From NCBI RefSeq assembly GCF_042685645.1, contig NZ_JBHUNX010000001.1, positions 992,001 to 1,056,000 of the forward strand: 64,000 nt of DNA, read 5' to 3'. Positions 36,876 through 44,860 of the stretch are shown here, piece by piece. Below the pieces are notes generated by a model that was given only the letters and a program-made list of their open reading frames with translations, was not told the origin of the DNA and did not search any database. Numbering within the stretch: the first letter of the stretch is position 1; each line of letters opens with the position of its first letter. Made by a program: the position numbers and the translations under genes. This DNA comes from Salininema proteolyticum (GTDB lineage: Bacteria > Actinomycetota > Actinomycetes > Mycobacteriales > Micromonosporaceae).

Positions 36876-37286
36876 TTGGGCTCTTTCATTTCCATCCACC
36901 GTGTCGAGCGGCTCAAGTTCCGCCTGGGCGGCCCCCTGACTGACCAGGGGTGGCCCCGGACCGAGGACTCGGCCAAGCGCCGAGAGCTGCTCAAAGAGGT
37001 GCGCGCCGAGTTCGATCGGCTCGACTCCCTGCGGCAGCAGCTCTACCGCCTGGGGCACCGGCCCGAGGACGGCGAGGCCCAGACCGCCTACTGGGACCGC
37101 CTCGGACACGACGGCGTGCTCCCTTGGGACCTGGCACATGCCTTGAACCTTCTCGTCCATTACCGGGACAGGATCGTGGCCATGCCCTCCGGGCCGAGCG
37201 CCCGAAGCCTGAAGAACATCAGGCGGGACCTGGCCAGGACGATTCCGAGGTTCAGCCAGGAGATCGCACTCCTGCCCCGTCGGTAG
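36876..37286 (+). CDS. Small protein of the YWDRxGH family, copy 2
   Basis: A 136-residue paralogue of the protein at 35658. A TTG start at 36876 is chosen because GAGGAGAGG precedes it closely; ATG 36825 would add 17 residues with no homology to copy 1. The core reads LYRLGHRPEDGEAQTAYWDR, LGHDGVLPWDLAHALN, then GPSARSLKNIRRDLARTIPRFSQ. Predicted helices near 35-60 have heptad-like Leu/Val spacing (LLKEVRAEFDRLDSLRQQLY), suggesting a coiled coil. Function is unknown. Confidence 0.72.
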   Translation: MGSFISIHRVERLKFRLGGPLTDQGWPRTEDSAKRRELLKEVRAEFDRLDSLRQQLYRLGHRPEDGEAQTAYWDRLGHDGVLPWDLAHALNLLVHYRDRIVAMPSGPSARSLKNIRRDLARTIPRFSQEIALLPRR

Positions 37287-37300
37287 CCCGACGGGAAGAG

Positions 37301-37335
37301 GAGAGGGCCCGCCGGTCGTCCCGGCGGGCCCTCTC
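37301..37335. terminator. Bidirectional terminator between convergent genes
   Basis: GAGAGGGCCCGCCGG and CCGGCGGGCCCTCTC form a perfect 15-bp stem with a 5-nt loop between the YWDRxGH gene and folD. Confidence 0.85.
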
Positions 37336-37377
37336 CCGTGGTCGGACGGACCCGTTCGCGGGCCGACGCGATCGGGC

Positions 37378-38217
37378 TCAGAGCTGCTGTTCGGCGGCCT
37401 CCACGGCGTGGAGCAGCAGCAGCCCGGTGGTCACGGGCCCCACGCCTCCCGGCACGGGCGTGACGGCCCCGGCCACCGAGGCGGCGGAGTCGAAGTCCAC
37501 GTCGCCCACCAGGCCGCCGTCGGCGGTCGGGTTGGTGCCCACGTCGACGACGACGGCACCGGGTTTGATGTAGTCGTTCTTGACCATCTCGGCGCGGCCG
37601 ACGGCCGCGATGAGGATGTCGGCCTCCTGGCAGACGCGGGCCAGTTCGCGGGTCTTGGAGTGGCAGACGGTCACCGTCGCCGACTCGTTGACCAGCAGGA
37701 GCGCGGCGGGCTTGCCGACGACGGTGGAACGCCCGATGACGGCTACGCGCTTGCCGGCGAGCTCGGTGCCCGTGCGTTTGAGGATCTCCACCGAGGCGGC
37801 CGCGGTGGAGGGGGCCCAGGATCCCAGCCCGGCGGCGAGCCGGCCCAGGCTCTCGGGATTGGCGCCGTCGATGTCCTTGTGCCGCACAATGTGCTGCGCG
37901 ACGTCGGCCAGGGCCACGCCCTCGGGCAGCGGCGTCTGGCAGATGATGCCGTGCACGGAGGCGTCGGCGCTCAGCTCCTGGAGCGCCTGGACGACCTCGT
38001 TGCGGCCGGGGTCGTCGAGCTCCACGATCCGGCACTGGATGTCCAGCTTGTCGGCCGACCGCGCGATCTGGCGGACGTACCAGGCGGTGGCCTCGTCCTT
38101 GGTGGGGACGACGACGGCGAGGGTCGGGACGACCCCCTCGGACCGGAGCTTCTCGGCGCGGTTGCCGGCCTCTTCCCGGATGGTCTTGGCGATGGCGCGC
38201 CCGTCGATCGTCTTCAC
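37378..38217 (-). CDS. folD: FolD-type methylene-THF dehydrogenase lacking the cyclohydrolase lysine
   Basis: A 279-residue FolD. The NADP-binding Rossmann part is intact (VAVIGRSTVVGKPAALLL, CHSKT, VDVGTN, TPVPGGVGP). In the active site, the canonical Y-x3-K pair (E. coli Tyr50/Lys54) reads TAWYVRQIARS: Tyr47 is kept but the lysine is Ile51. Gln94 (CQTPLP) and Asp117 (KDIDG) remain. The lysine is essential for cyclohydrolase chemistry, whereas dehydrogenase can survive its loss. The preceding gene, overlapping by 4 bp, encodes an FchA-type cyclohydrolase, so the second activity is probably supplied in trans. Confidence 0.93.
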   Translation of the reverse strand: MKTIDGRAIAKTIREEAGNRAEKLRSEGVVPTLAVVVPTKDEATAWYVRQIARSADKLDIQCRIVELDDPGRNEVVQALQELSADASVHGIICQTPLPEGVALADVAQHIVRHKDIDGANPESLGRLAAGLGSWAPSTAAASVEILKRTGTELAGKRVAVIGRSTVVGKPAALLLVNESATVTVCHSKTRELARVCQEADILIAAVGRAEMVKNDYIKPGAVVVDVGTNPTADGGLVGDVDFDSAASVAGAVTPVPGGVGPVTTGLLLLHAVEAAEQQL

Positions 38218-38849
38218 GAGCGGATCCTTCCACTGACGGCGGCGATGATGGCCTCGGCCTGCACCTTGGCCTGGAGCGAGTCGTTGAGGTCCCCGGCGAG
38301 GCGCTCCCGCTCGTCGAAGTCCTTGATGGAGGCGAGGTTGATGTCGACGTTCAGCGCCGCCGACTCGAGCGCCGAGCGGGCGTTGGAGGCGGCCACGGCC
38401 ACGTCGGAGAGCACATTGGGGTTCGAGTGGTCCAGGATGAGCCCCGAGAGCTTGATGACGCGGGCCGAGAGCCGGCAGACGGCCAGCGGCGTCTCGGCGG
38501 CCCGCACGAGGCCCTTCTGGATCGCCTCCGTCCGGGCCTGCTTCTCTTCGTCGGTCTCCTTGGGCATCTTGTAGGCGGCGATCACGCCGCTGAAAGCCGT
38601 CGCGTCCTCCTCGGCCAGGCGGATCCCCTCGTCACGGGCCTTGTCGGCCTCGGCGAGGACCTCCTTGGCGATGTCCTCGTGCTCGGCGTACTTGGGTTTG
38701 CCGATCGTCAGGTTGCACACCATGGACACCAGCGCCGCGCCCATGGCCGCGCTCATTCCGGCCGCTGCGCCTCCGCCGGGCGCCGGGGCCTCCGAGGCGA
38801 GCTCGGTCAGCCATTGCTCTGTAGTTGTCTGTCGCACGGCTTTCAGCAT
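38214..38849 (-). CDS. fchA: Methenyl-THF cyclohydrolase / cyclodeaminase (FchA family)
   Basis: A 211-residue member of the FTCD-C/FchA all-helical family. Hallmarks are the N-terminal SEAPAPGGGAAAGMSAAMGAAL loop, MVCNLTIGKPKY, and LDHSNPNVLSDVAVAASNARSALESAALNVDINL. It hydrolyses 5,10-methenyl-THF to 10-formyl-THF, or deaminates formimino-THF. It is translationally coupled to the folD whose cyclohydrolase lysine is missing, supporting the former role. The start is ATG 38849; an internal GTG 12 bp downstream is possible. Confidence 0.88.
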   Translation of the reverse strand: MLKAVRQTTTEQWLTELASEAPAPGGGAAAGMSAAMGAALVSMVCNLTIGKPKYAEHEDIAKEVLAEADKARDEGIRLAEEDATAFSGVIAAYKMPKETDEEKQARTEAIQKGLVRAAETPLAVCRLSARVIKLSGLILDHSNPNVLSDVAVAASNARSALESAALNVDINLASIKDFDERERLAGDLNDSLQAKVQAEAIIAAVSGRIRS

Positions 38850-39001
38850 ATAGGGACGGTCGGGACGTACGGGTGTTCCGTCGGCCTCTTTGAAGCGAAG
38901 CACATAAAGAATCGATAAACGTCCCATGAATTGTGTGTCACAGGCTGGGATGGACCCTATACGCTTTGAAGTGGCAGGTAACCGCGGCTACGATTGTCAT
39001 T

Positions 39002-40384
39002 GTGAATCGCGAATGGCATCAACTGCGCAATCCAGGACTCGTACCCGCCGCTCCCCAGGCCGAGGAGGCCGAGCGTTTCGGGCTGGACTATTGGCGCAGC
39101 CTTCCGCGGAAGCATATGCCCCCATGGAAGGACTACGACGAGGTCACGGCCGTCGCGGGCGTGCTCGAAGGCGTCCCGCCGATCGTGGCGCCCTACGAGG
39201 TCAAGCGCCTGCGCGAGCTTCTCGCGGAGGTCGCCGAGGGGCGCGCGTTCGTCGTCCAGGGCGGCGACTGCGGTGAGACCTTCCTGTCCAACACCGAGTC
39301 CCACGTCCTGGCGAACATCCGCACGCTGCTGCAGATGGCCGTCGTGCTGACCTACGGCGCCTCCATGCCCGTCGTGAAGGTCGGCCGGGTCGCGGGCCAG
39401 TACTCCAAGCCGCGCTCGAACAACACGGACTCCCTGGGTCTGCCGGTCTACCGCGGCGACATGTTCAACTCGCTCGAGCCCACGGCCGAGGCCCGCGTCT
39501 GCGACCCGCAGCGCATGATCCGCGCCTACGCCAACTCGGCGGCGACGATGAACATGCTCCGGGCCTACCTGGGCGGCGGCCTCGCCGACCTGCAGAGCGT
39601 CCACCTGTGGAACAAGGACTTCGTCCGCAACTCTCCGGCCGGCGAGCGCTACGAGGCGATCGGCCGCGAGATCGACCGCGCGATGGCCTTCATGGAGGCC
39701 TGCGGCGTGGAGGACAACGCGCTGCACACCGCCGAGGTCTACGCCTCGCACGAAATGCTCGCCATCGAGTACGACAGGGCCCTGACCCGCGTCTTCGACG
39801 GCGAGGTCTACGGCCTGTCGGGGCACATGCTGTGGTCGGGCGAGCGGACCCGCCAACTCGACGGCGCCCACCTGGACTTCCTCTCGCGCCTGGCCAACCC
39901 GGTCGGGTGCAAGATCGGTCCGACGGCCAAGCCGGAGGACGTGGTCGAGGTCTGCAACAAGCTCAACCCGGACAACATTCCGGGCAAACTGGTCCTCATC
40001 TCCCGCATGGGGCACGGCAAGGTGCGCGAGGCGCTGCCCCCGATCGTGGAGAAGGTCGAGGCCAGCGGCCGCAAGGTCGTGTGGCAGTGCGACCCGATGC
40101 ACGGGAACACCTTCGAGGCCAGGGGCGGCTTCAAGACCCGCGCCTTCGACCACGTCGTCGACGAGGTCCTTGGCTTCTTCGAGGTGCACCGCAACCTCGG
40201 CACCCACCCGGGCGGCATTCACATCGAGCTGACCGGCGACAACGTGACCGAGTGCGTGGGCGGCGCCCAGGAGATCAAGGAGGACGAGCTGGCCGACCGC
40301 TACGAGACGGCCTGCGACCCTCGCCTGAACACCCAGCAGTCGCTGGAGCTGGCGTTCCTCGTGGCCGAGATGCTGCGCCACTAG
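39002..40384 (+). CDS. aroG: Class II 3-deoxy-7-phosphoheptulonate synthase
   Basis: A 460-residue type II DAHP synthase, first enzyme of the shikimate pathway (PEP plus erythrose-4-P). Features include FVVQGGDCGETF (metal Cys), RVAGQYSKPRS, VHLWNKDFV, EVYASHEMLAIEYDRAL, HMLWSGERTRQLDGAH, NPVGCKIGP, SRMGHGKVR, WQCDPMHGNTF and the metal-binding HIELTGDNVTEC. GTG 39002 gives the normal N-terminus (MNREWHQLRNPGLV). The ribosome site is weak. In mycobacteria such enzymes complex with a small chorismate mutase, not seen here. Confidence 0.96.
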   Translation: MNREWHQLRNPGLVPAAPQAEEAERFGLDYWRSLPRKHMPPWKDYDEVTAVAGVLEGVPPIVAPYEVKRLRELLAEVAEGRAFVVQGGDCGETFLSNTESHVLANIRTLLQMAVVLTYGASMPVVKVGRVAGQYSKPRSNNTDSLGLPVYRGDMFNSLEPTAEARVCDPQRMIRAYANSAATMNMLRAYLGGGLADLQSVHLWNKDFVRNSPAGERYEAIGREIDRAMAFMEACGVEDNALHTAEVYASHEMLAIEYDRALTRVFDGEVYGLSGHMLWSGERTRQLDGAHLDFLSRLANPVGCKIGPTAKPEDVVEVCNKLNPDNIPGKLVLISRMGHGKVREALPPIVEKVEASGRKVVWQCDPMHGNTFEARGGFKTRAFDHVVDEVLGFFEVHRNLGTHPGGIHIELTGDNVTECVGGAQEIKEDELADRYETACDPRLNTQQSLELAFLVAEMLRH

Positions 40385-40396
40385 GTCAGAACAGGT

Positions 40397-40432
40397 GAAG
40401 GAGGGCGGGAGCGTGAGCTCCCGCCCTCCTTC
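40397..40432 (+). terminator. Very strong terminator after DAHP synthase
   Basis: GAAGGAGGGCGGGAGC and GCTCCCGCCCTCCTTC form a perfect 16-bp stem with loop GTGA, 12 bp after the stop codon. Confidence 0.9.
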
Positions 40433-40638
40433 GCTCGCGTCCCCGGCCCGCCCTCGGTGAGGCGCCGCCGACAATCTATCCACACAGGAGCGCCTCCGGG
40501 CGGGCAAGCGGTGTCGGTGGGCTCTCCCCAGACTGGACGCTAATCGGACATACGCGTGCGGCCAGGTGTTTCGCTGCTTGAAGAGGCGGCCGGCCTCTGC
40601 GATCCTAAGTGGTATCCGACGGGAGAAAGGCGGCCGGC

Positions 40639-41643
40639 ATGGCGCTCACAGTGGACTTCGACATCTTCCTGGCGGGCGGACGGGTGCCCGACAGGGAACC
40701 GGACAGCACGCTGCGCGACCTCGTGGACTACACGAAGGCGGCCGAAGAGGCCGGCTTCGACACGGCCTGGGTGGCCGAACACCACTTCATCGACTACGGC
40801 CTCAACCCCTCGGCGGTCACCCTGGCCTCGCACCTGCTGGCGGCCACGCAGAGGATCGCGGTGGGCACCGCCGTGGCCATGCTGGGGCAGCGCCACCCGG
40901 TCGAGGTCGGGGAGGAGACCGCGCTGCTGGAGGCCCTGGCCCCGGGACGGTTCCGCCTGGGCGTGGGCCGGGGCGGGCCATGGGTGGACCTGGAGGTCTT
41001 CAACTCGTCGCTGGAGCGCATGGAACGCGGCTTCGAGGAGTCGCTGACGCTGCTGAGGGAGTGGCTGACGTCGAGCGGCGACGTGTGGGCGTCGGGGGAG
41101 TTCTTCCAGTTCCGCCCGGTGGCACCCGTCCCGGCGGCGCCGTACAAACCGGGGGATCCGAACCTGTTCTGGGTGGCGGCCATGAGCGAGGGCACGGCGC
41201 GGCTGGCGGGCAGGCTCGGAGTGCCGCTGCTGCTGGGCATGCAGGGGACTCCGCAGGACCATGCGCTCCTGATCGACGTGTGGCGCCACGAGGCGGACGC
41301 GGCGGGGCACGACGCGGAGGCGGCGCAGCACGCCGCGGCGGTGTTCGCCCAGGTGCTGGATCGTCCGGGCGACCGGGAAGAGCTGCGGCGCCGGATGACC
41401 GGCCTCTTGAGGACCACCGAGCAGTACCAGTCGCTCCTGTCGCGCAAGCCCCGCGACTATGCGGCCTATGTGGACTTCCTCTTCGACACGCATGCGGTCG
41501 GCGCGCCCGACGAGGTGGTGCAGAAGCTCTACGCTGCCGCGGACGTCTCCGGCGTCAGCCGTCAGATCCTCTTCGTCGAGGGTATGCGCCGGCCTGAGGC
41601 GGTGCGGGACAACATCGCGGCGATCGGAAGGACACTGGGCTAG
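40639..41643 (+). CDS. LLM-class (luciferase-like) flavin-dependent oxidoreductase
   Basis: A 334-residue TIM-barrel flavoprotein from ATG 40639. Family markers are AEEAGFDTAWVAEHHF (with the HH pair), RIAVGTAVAMLGQRHPVEVGEETALLEALAPGR, LGVGRGG, and GTARLAGRLGVPLLLGM. This resembles FMN/F420-type monooxygenases close to the bacterial luciferase group. The substrate is unknown. It is a single gene ending at a hairpin that also serves the convergent gene. Confidence 0.9.
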   Translation: MALTVDFDIFLAGGRVPDREPDSTLRDLVDYTKAAEEAGFDTAWVAEHHFIDYGLNPSAVTLASHLLAATQRIAVGTAVAMLGQRHPVEVGEETALLEALAPGRFRLGVGRGGPWVDLEVFNSSLERMERGFEESLTLLREWLTSSGDVWASGEFFQFRPVAPVPAAPYKPGDPNLFWVAAMSEGTARLAGRLGVPLLLGMQGTPQDHALLIDVWRHEADAAGHDAEAAQHAAAVFAQVLDRPGDREELRRRMTGLLRTTEQYQSLLSRKPRDYAAYVDFLFDTHAVGAPDEVVQKLYAAADVSGVSRQILFVEGMRRPEAVRDNIAAIGRTLG

Positions 41644-42389
41644 GGTCGCCGAGCGCGGCCAGGGCCGAAGGGTCCCGCGAATGAGGGCGAGAGCCCGCCG
41701 CGGGGCCCTTCGGCGGTTCGGCGGAACCGGGAACCCGGTCCTCCGGACGTTAAGTAGAGCTTGGAGGCGTACTGCGCCCCGTAGTGCTCCTCCAAGCTCT
41801 CCAGCGATTCGGGCGTGTTCTGCGAGCTCTTGACCAGCTCGGCCGTGGAGGGAAGGACCTCCGGCTCCCAGGTCTCCGGACTCCAGAGCCGAGAGCGCAT
41901 GAAGGCCTTGGCGCAGTGGAAGAAGACCTGGTCGATTTCCACCACGAGGGCGAGGTCGGGCCGGTGGCCCTTGACCACCAGGTCGTCGAAGAACGGGGCG
42001 TCGCGCACGATCGTGGCGCGGCCGTTGATCCTCAGAGTCTCCCCGCGCCCGGGGATCAGCGAGATGATTCCGACGTGCGGATTGCGGAGGACATTGAAGA
42101 ACCCGTCCATCCTCTTATTGCCCTTGCGTTCGGGGACGACGACGGTCTCGTCGTCCAGGACGTGGATGAGTCCCCGGGGGTCGCCCTTGGGCGAGGCGTC
42201 GCAGTTGCCCTCGGCGTCGCTGGTGGCGAGGACGCAGAACGGCGAGTTGGCGAGCCACTCGCGATCGATGGGCAGAAGCCGGCTGCGGTCTTTGGTCGCC
42301 GCCCTCTCGGCCGGATGTCCGACCAGATCGCGCAGTTCGCCTTCGTCCTCTATGGCCGTCCACGTGCCGGTGCTGGATTCCCTTGTCAT
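41640..42389 (-). CDS. Pyridoxamine 5'-phosphate oxidase-family FMN protein
   Basis: A 249-residue flavin-binding split-barrel protein from ATG 42389 (GGAAAGG upstream). It belongs to the actinobacterial subgroup near DR2398: WLANSPFCVLATSDAEGNCDASPKGDPRG, VVPERKGNKRMDGFFNVLRNPHVGIISLIPG, GRATIV, then HCAKAFMRSRLW. Homologues normally end near EEHYGAQYASKLY. Here about 36 more residues continue through the terminator hairpin, suggesting the native stop was lost by a small mutation. FMN binding should be unaffected. Confidence 0.87.
   Translation of the reverse strand: MTRESSTGTWTAIEDEGELRDLVGHPAERAATKDRSRLLPIDREWLANSPFCVLATSDAEGNCDASPKGDPRGLIHVLDDETVVVPERKGNKRMDGFFNVLRNPHVGIISLIPGRGETLRINGRATIVRDAPFFDDLVVKGHRPDLALVVEIDQVFFHCAKAFMRSRLWSPETWEPEVLPSTAELVKSSQNTPESLESLEEHYGAQYASKLYLTSGGPGSRFRRTAEGPRGGLSPSFAGPFGPGRARRP
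41664..41714. terminator. Bidirectional terminator overlapping a gene end
   Basis: GCCGAAGGGTCCCGCG and CGCGGGGCCCTTCGGC form a 16-bp stem (one G-T) with a 19-nt loop. It lies 20 bp past the LLM oxidoreductase stop but inside the annotated C-terminal extension of the convergent PPOX gene. Confidence 0.75.
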
Positions 42390-42609
42390 GCCGGGCCTTT
42401 CCGTGCGATGGGAGCCCATCCTATCTCCGGGGCGCGCGGCGGGGCCATTCCATTCGTCGCCTGGGCGGAGCGAACGGGCCTGGATGCGGAGAGCCTTGGT
42501 GTCCTCGTGTGAGGATTTCGGCCCCCGCCGAATGGACTGGGTAGCAGGCCGCGTCGCGCGGCGCATGCCGTGCCGTACGGCGAAGGCCGGTCCGAACCGG
42601 GGTACACGG

Positions 42610-42638
42610 ACAGGGCCACCGCTTCGCGGTGGCCCTGT
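42610..42638 (-). terminator. Hairpin after the GNAT-like acyltransferase gene
   Basis: ACAGGGCCACCGC and GCGGTGGCCCTGT pair perfectly (13 bp, 3-nt loop), 80 bp beyond the stop at 42720. The rest of the 42390-42719 gap shows no gene. Confidence 0.7.
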
Positions 42639-42719
42639 GAAGTGGATTTCAGCGGTTTTCCACTGTGAAGTACATCGGTACGGACTCGCGCCGTGATGTG
42701 CTTCAGGAACGGGAAGGAG

Positions 42720-43667
42720 TCAGGACCGGCGGACCGAGAACGGCTTGCCGAAGAGTTTCTCCAAGTTGAGCACTCCCATGCGGCTCTTCCACTGCACGTC
42801 GGCGTCGAAGCCCTCTGCCAGAGCCTTGCGCAGCGAGTTGTTGCGCGGCAACTGGGCCGACGGGACCGGCTCGGGCAGCGAGAAAGCGAAGCGGCGCAGG
42901 TCGCTCGCGGCATCGCGACCGGTGTTCTCCTCCGGCCCGATCAGGTCGAACAGCGACGCGAACGAGCGGATATTGGAACGCCGCGGCAGCCAGTCGTCCA
43001 GCTGCGGGTCCAGCAGCCACGAGTCGCAGGTGAACCGGATGTCGTCCGGGCCGGGGAAGAAGTCGGGGAACGCCTTGGGGAAGAACTGCTGGGCGGCCTC
43101 GACCGACTCTCCGATCCCCTCGTGGGTCAGCGGCCCGCCCTCCTCGCGGATGTGCATGCCCAGGTGCGGGGCGGTGCTCGAACCCTCGATGCAGTACTGC
43201 AGCCGCCCCAGCTGGTAGAGCGTCCCCTTGACGTGCCCGGTGAACCAGAAGGCCACGTCGAGCCCGGCGCGGTGATAGAGGCGCCGGTTGAGCCGCAGCT
43301 TCTCGCCAACGTCGCTCATGATCCGCCGCGAATGCACCTGGTTGACATTATGGCGGCGGTGGAAGGCCACCATGTCGTCCAGCGCCGCGAGCACGGGGTA
43401 GAGCCCGAGCAGCGCGCCCGGGATGGTGTCGCCGGGCATCTTCGGCCACTGGCGCCAGCCGGTCCCGCCCATATTGCCGACGATGTCCTGGTAGAGCCGG
43501 TTGGCCGTGTCCAGCTGCTCGGCCGAGAGCTGGCTGGAGGCCTCGGCGGCCTCCTGGGCGTCGAGCACGTCGGCGTTGCACCATTCCAGCAGCCGGTTGT
43601 AGATGAGACTGCGGTCAGGGTGCCGGTAGGGCTTGCAGGAGTCGATCTCGGGCAGATCCGTGGTCAC
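42720..43667 (-). CDS. Acyltransferase-domain protein (NAT_N / GNAT_C type)
   Basis: A 315-residue protein. The N-terminal 130 residues are helical (VLAALDDMVAFHRRHNV). The C-terminal half fits the GNAT-like C-terminal domain by GMHIREEGGPL, VEAAQQFFPKAFPDF and CDSWLLDPQLDDWLPRRSNI. In such proteins an acyl group is probably moved from CoA to an unknown acceptor. It is monocistronic, with a terminator downstream. Confidence 0.72.
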   Translation of the reverse strand: MTTDLPEIDSCKPYRHPDRSLIYNRLLEWCNADVLDAQEAAEASSQLSAEQLDTANRLYQDIVGNMGGTGWRQWPKMPGDTIPGALLGLYPVLAALDDMVAFHRRHNVNQVHSRRIMSDVGEKLRLNRRLYHRAGLDVAFWFTGHVKGTLYQLGRLQYCIEGSSTAPHLGMHIREEGGPLTHEGIGESVEAAQQFFPKAFPDFFPGPDDIRFTCDSWLLDPQLDDWLPRRSNIRSFASLFDLIGPEENTGRDAASDLRRFAFSLPEPVPSAQLPRNNSLRKALAEGFDADVQWKSRMGVLNLEKLFGKPFSVRRS

Positions 43668-43914
43668 TGAGCGGCCTCCGTAGGTCGGGACGGCGGTGTC
43701 CTCCGCATGCTGTCGCGGAGGCTGCGTTCAGTATGTCACCCCGCGGAAGGCGCCTCGACGTCGCGTTTTCGACAGTGGCGATCCAGTCTGGCCGGACGGG
43801 CCGGACGCTGGGGTTCGGGCGTGGTGACGGCCGGTTCGGAGGCGGAGCGTAACGGGGGACATGGCCCACCGCACTGCGGACTCCGCCGACGGGCGCGGCT
43901 GCTAGTCTGGCCGC

Positions 43915-44271
43915 ATGAAGACAGCCCGCGAATCCCGCCCCCAGGGCTGGAGGCGCCTGTTCACTCCGGCGTGGATCTTCCTGCACGTCCTCGCTGCCAT
44001 CCTGATTCCCTTCTTCTTCGGCATGGGCTACTGGCAGCTGTCCAGGGCCCAGGGCGGGAACGCGCTCAGCTGGGGTTACGCACTCGAATGGCCCGTGTTC
44101 GCCCTGTTCACCCTGTTCCTGTGGATCCGCCAGATGCGGATCGAGCTGAACCAGGGAGAGCCGGGCGGGAAGAAGAAGCGCACGGAGAAGGACGAACCGC
44201 CTCCGATGCGCTCGCCGTGGGAGACCGACATCCTGGTCCGCCGGGAAGAGGAAGGAAGAGCGCTCGGATGA
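43915..44271 (+). CDS. Small membrane protein, SURF1-N-terminus-like
   Basis: A 118-residue protein with two helices: about 17-43 (PAWIFLHVLAAILIPFFFGMGYWQL, reminiscent of the first helix of SURF1) and 53-72 (WPVFALFTLFLWI). A charged cytoplasmic tail follows. It overlaps the DUF3817 gene by 4 bp; this pair is common in actinobacteria. Function is unknown, possibly linked to respiratory complex assembly. Confidence 0.75.
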   Translation: MKTARESRPQGWRRLFTPAWIFLHVLAAILIPFFFGMGYWQLSRAQGGNALSWGYALEWPVFALFTLFLWIRQMRIELNQGEPGGKKKRTEKDEPPPMRSPWETDILVRREEEGRALG

Positions 44272-44612
44272 ACGCGCAGTTGAAACGCTTCAGGATCGTG
44301 TCCTACATTGTGTCGACGTTCCTCATCGTGCTCATGTTCGTGGCGATCCCCGCCAAGTACGTCTGGGGCTTCGACACCCTGTCGACGGTCATCAGCCCTA
44401 TCCACGGCCTGTGCTACATGCTCTACCTGGTCCTCGGATTCCAACTGGCGCAGCAGGCCGGATGGAAGTTCTGGCCCGAGACGGTCGGCCTGCTCCTGGG
44501 CGGCACCGTTCCGATCGGCTCGTTCTTCGTGGAGCGCTGGGCGCACCGGAAGATCCTCGAAGAGCACCCGCAGGCCGCCGACCCGAAGGTCCGCGAGGAA
44601 GAGGCGGTCTAG
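44268..44612 (+). CDS. DUF3817 membrane protein
   Basis: A 114-residue protein with three helices (FRIVSYIVSTFLIVLMFVAI; ISPIHGLCYMLYLVLGFQLA; TVGLLLGGTVPIGSFFVERWA). The HG-x2-Y and GG-x-P-x-SF motifs define DUF3817. Coupled start ATGA with the upstream small membrane protein. Function unknown. Confidence 0.88.
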   Translation: MNAQLKRFRIVSYIVSTFLIVLMFVAIPAKYVWGFDTLSTVISPIHGLCYMLYLVLGFQLAQQAGWKFWPETVGLLLGGTVPIGSFFVERWAHRKILEEHPQAADPKVREEEAV

Positions 44613-44790
44613 CTCCGCCGGCCCGGCGACCGTTGCGCGGGCGGACGGCCCGAGCGGGGTACCGCGAGGACCGAGGCCGCACGGGTGCTCGGCCCGAGGG
44701 ACACGCACAGCTACAAGACGCCGAAGGGCGCCCGAGACCGCGCGGGCGGACGGCCCGCGAGGCCTTCCCAGGCCCGAGACTCACACGGAA

Positions 44791-44822
44791 GAAAGGGGCT
44801 CCCCGGTCGGGGAGCCCCTTTC
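44791..44822. terminator. Bidirectional terminator between DUF3817 and MmpL genes
   Basis: GAAAGGGGCTCCCC and GGGGAGCCCCTTTC form a perfect 14-bp stem with loop GGTC between convergent genes. Confidence 0.88.
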
Positions 44823-44860
44823 CCGTTACCCGCAGGCCTCCCGCACGGGAGGTGCGCCTT

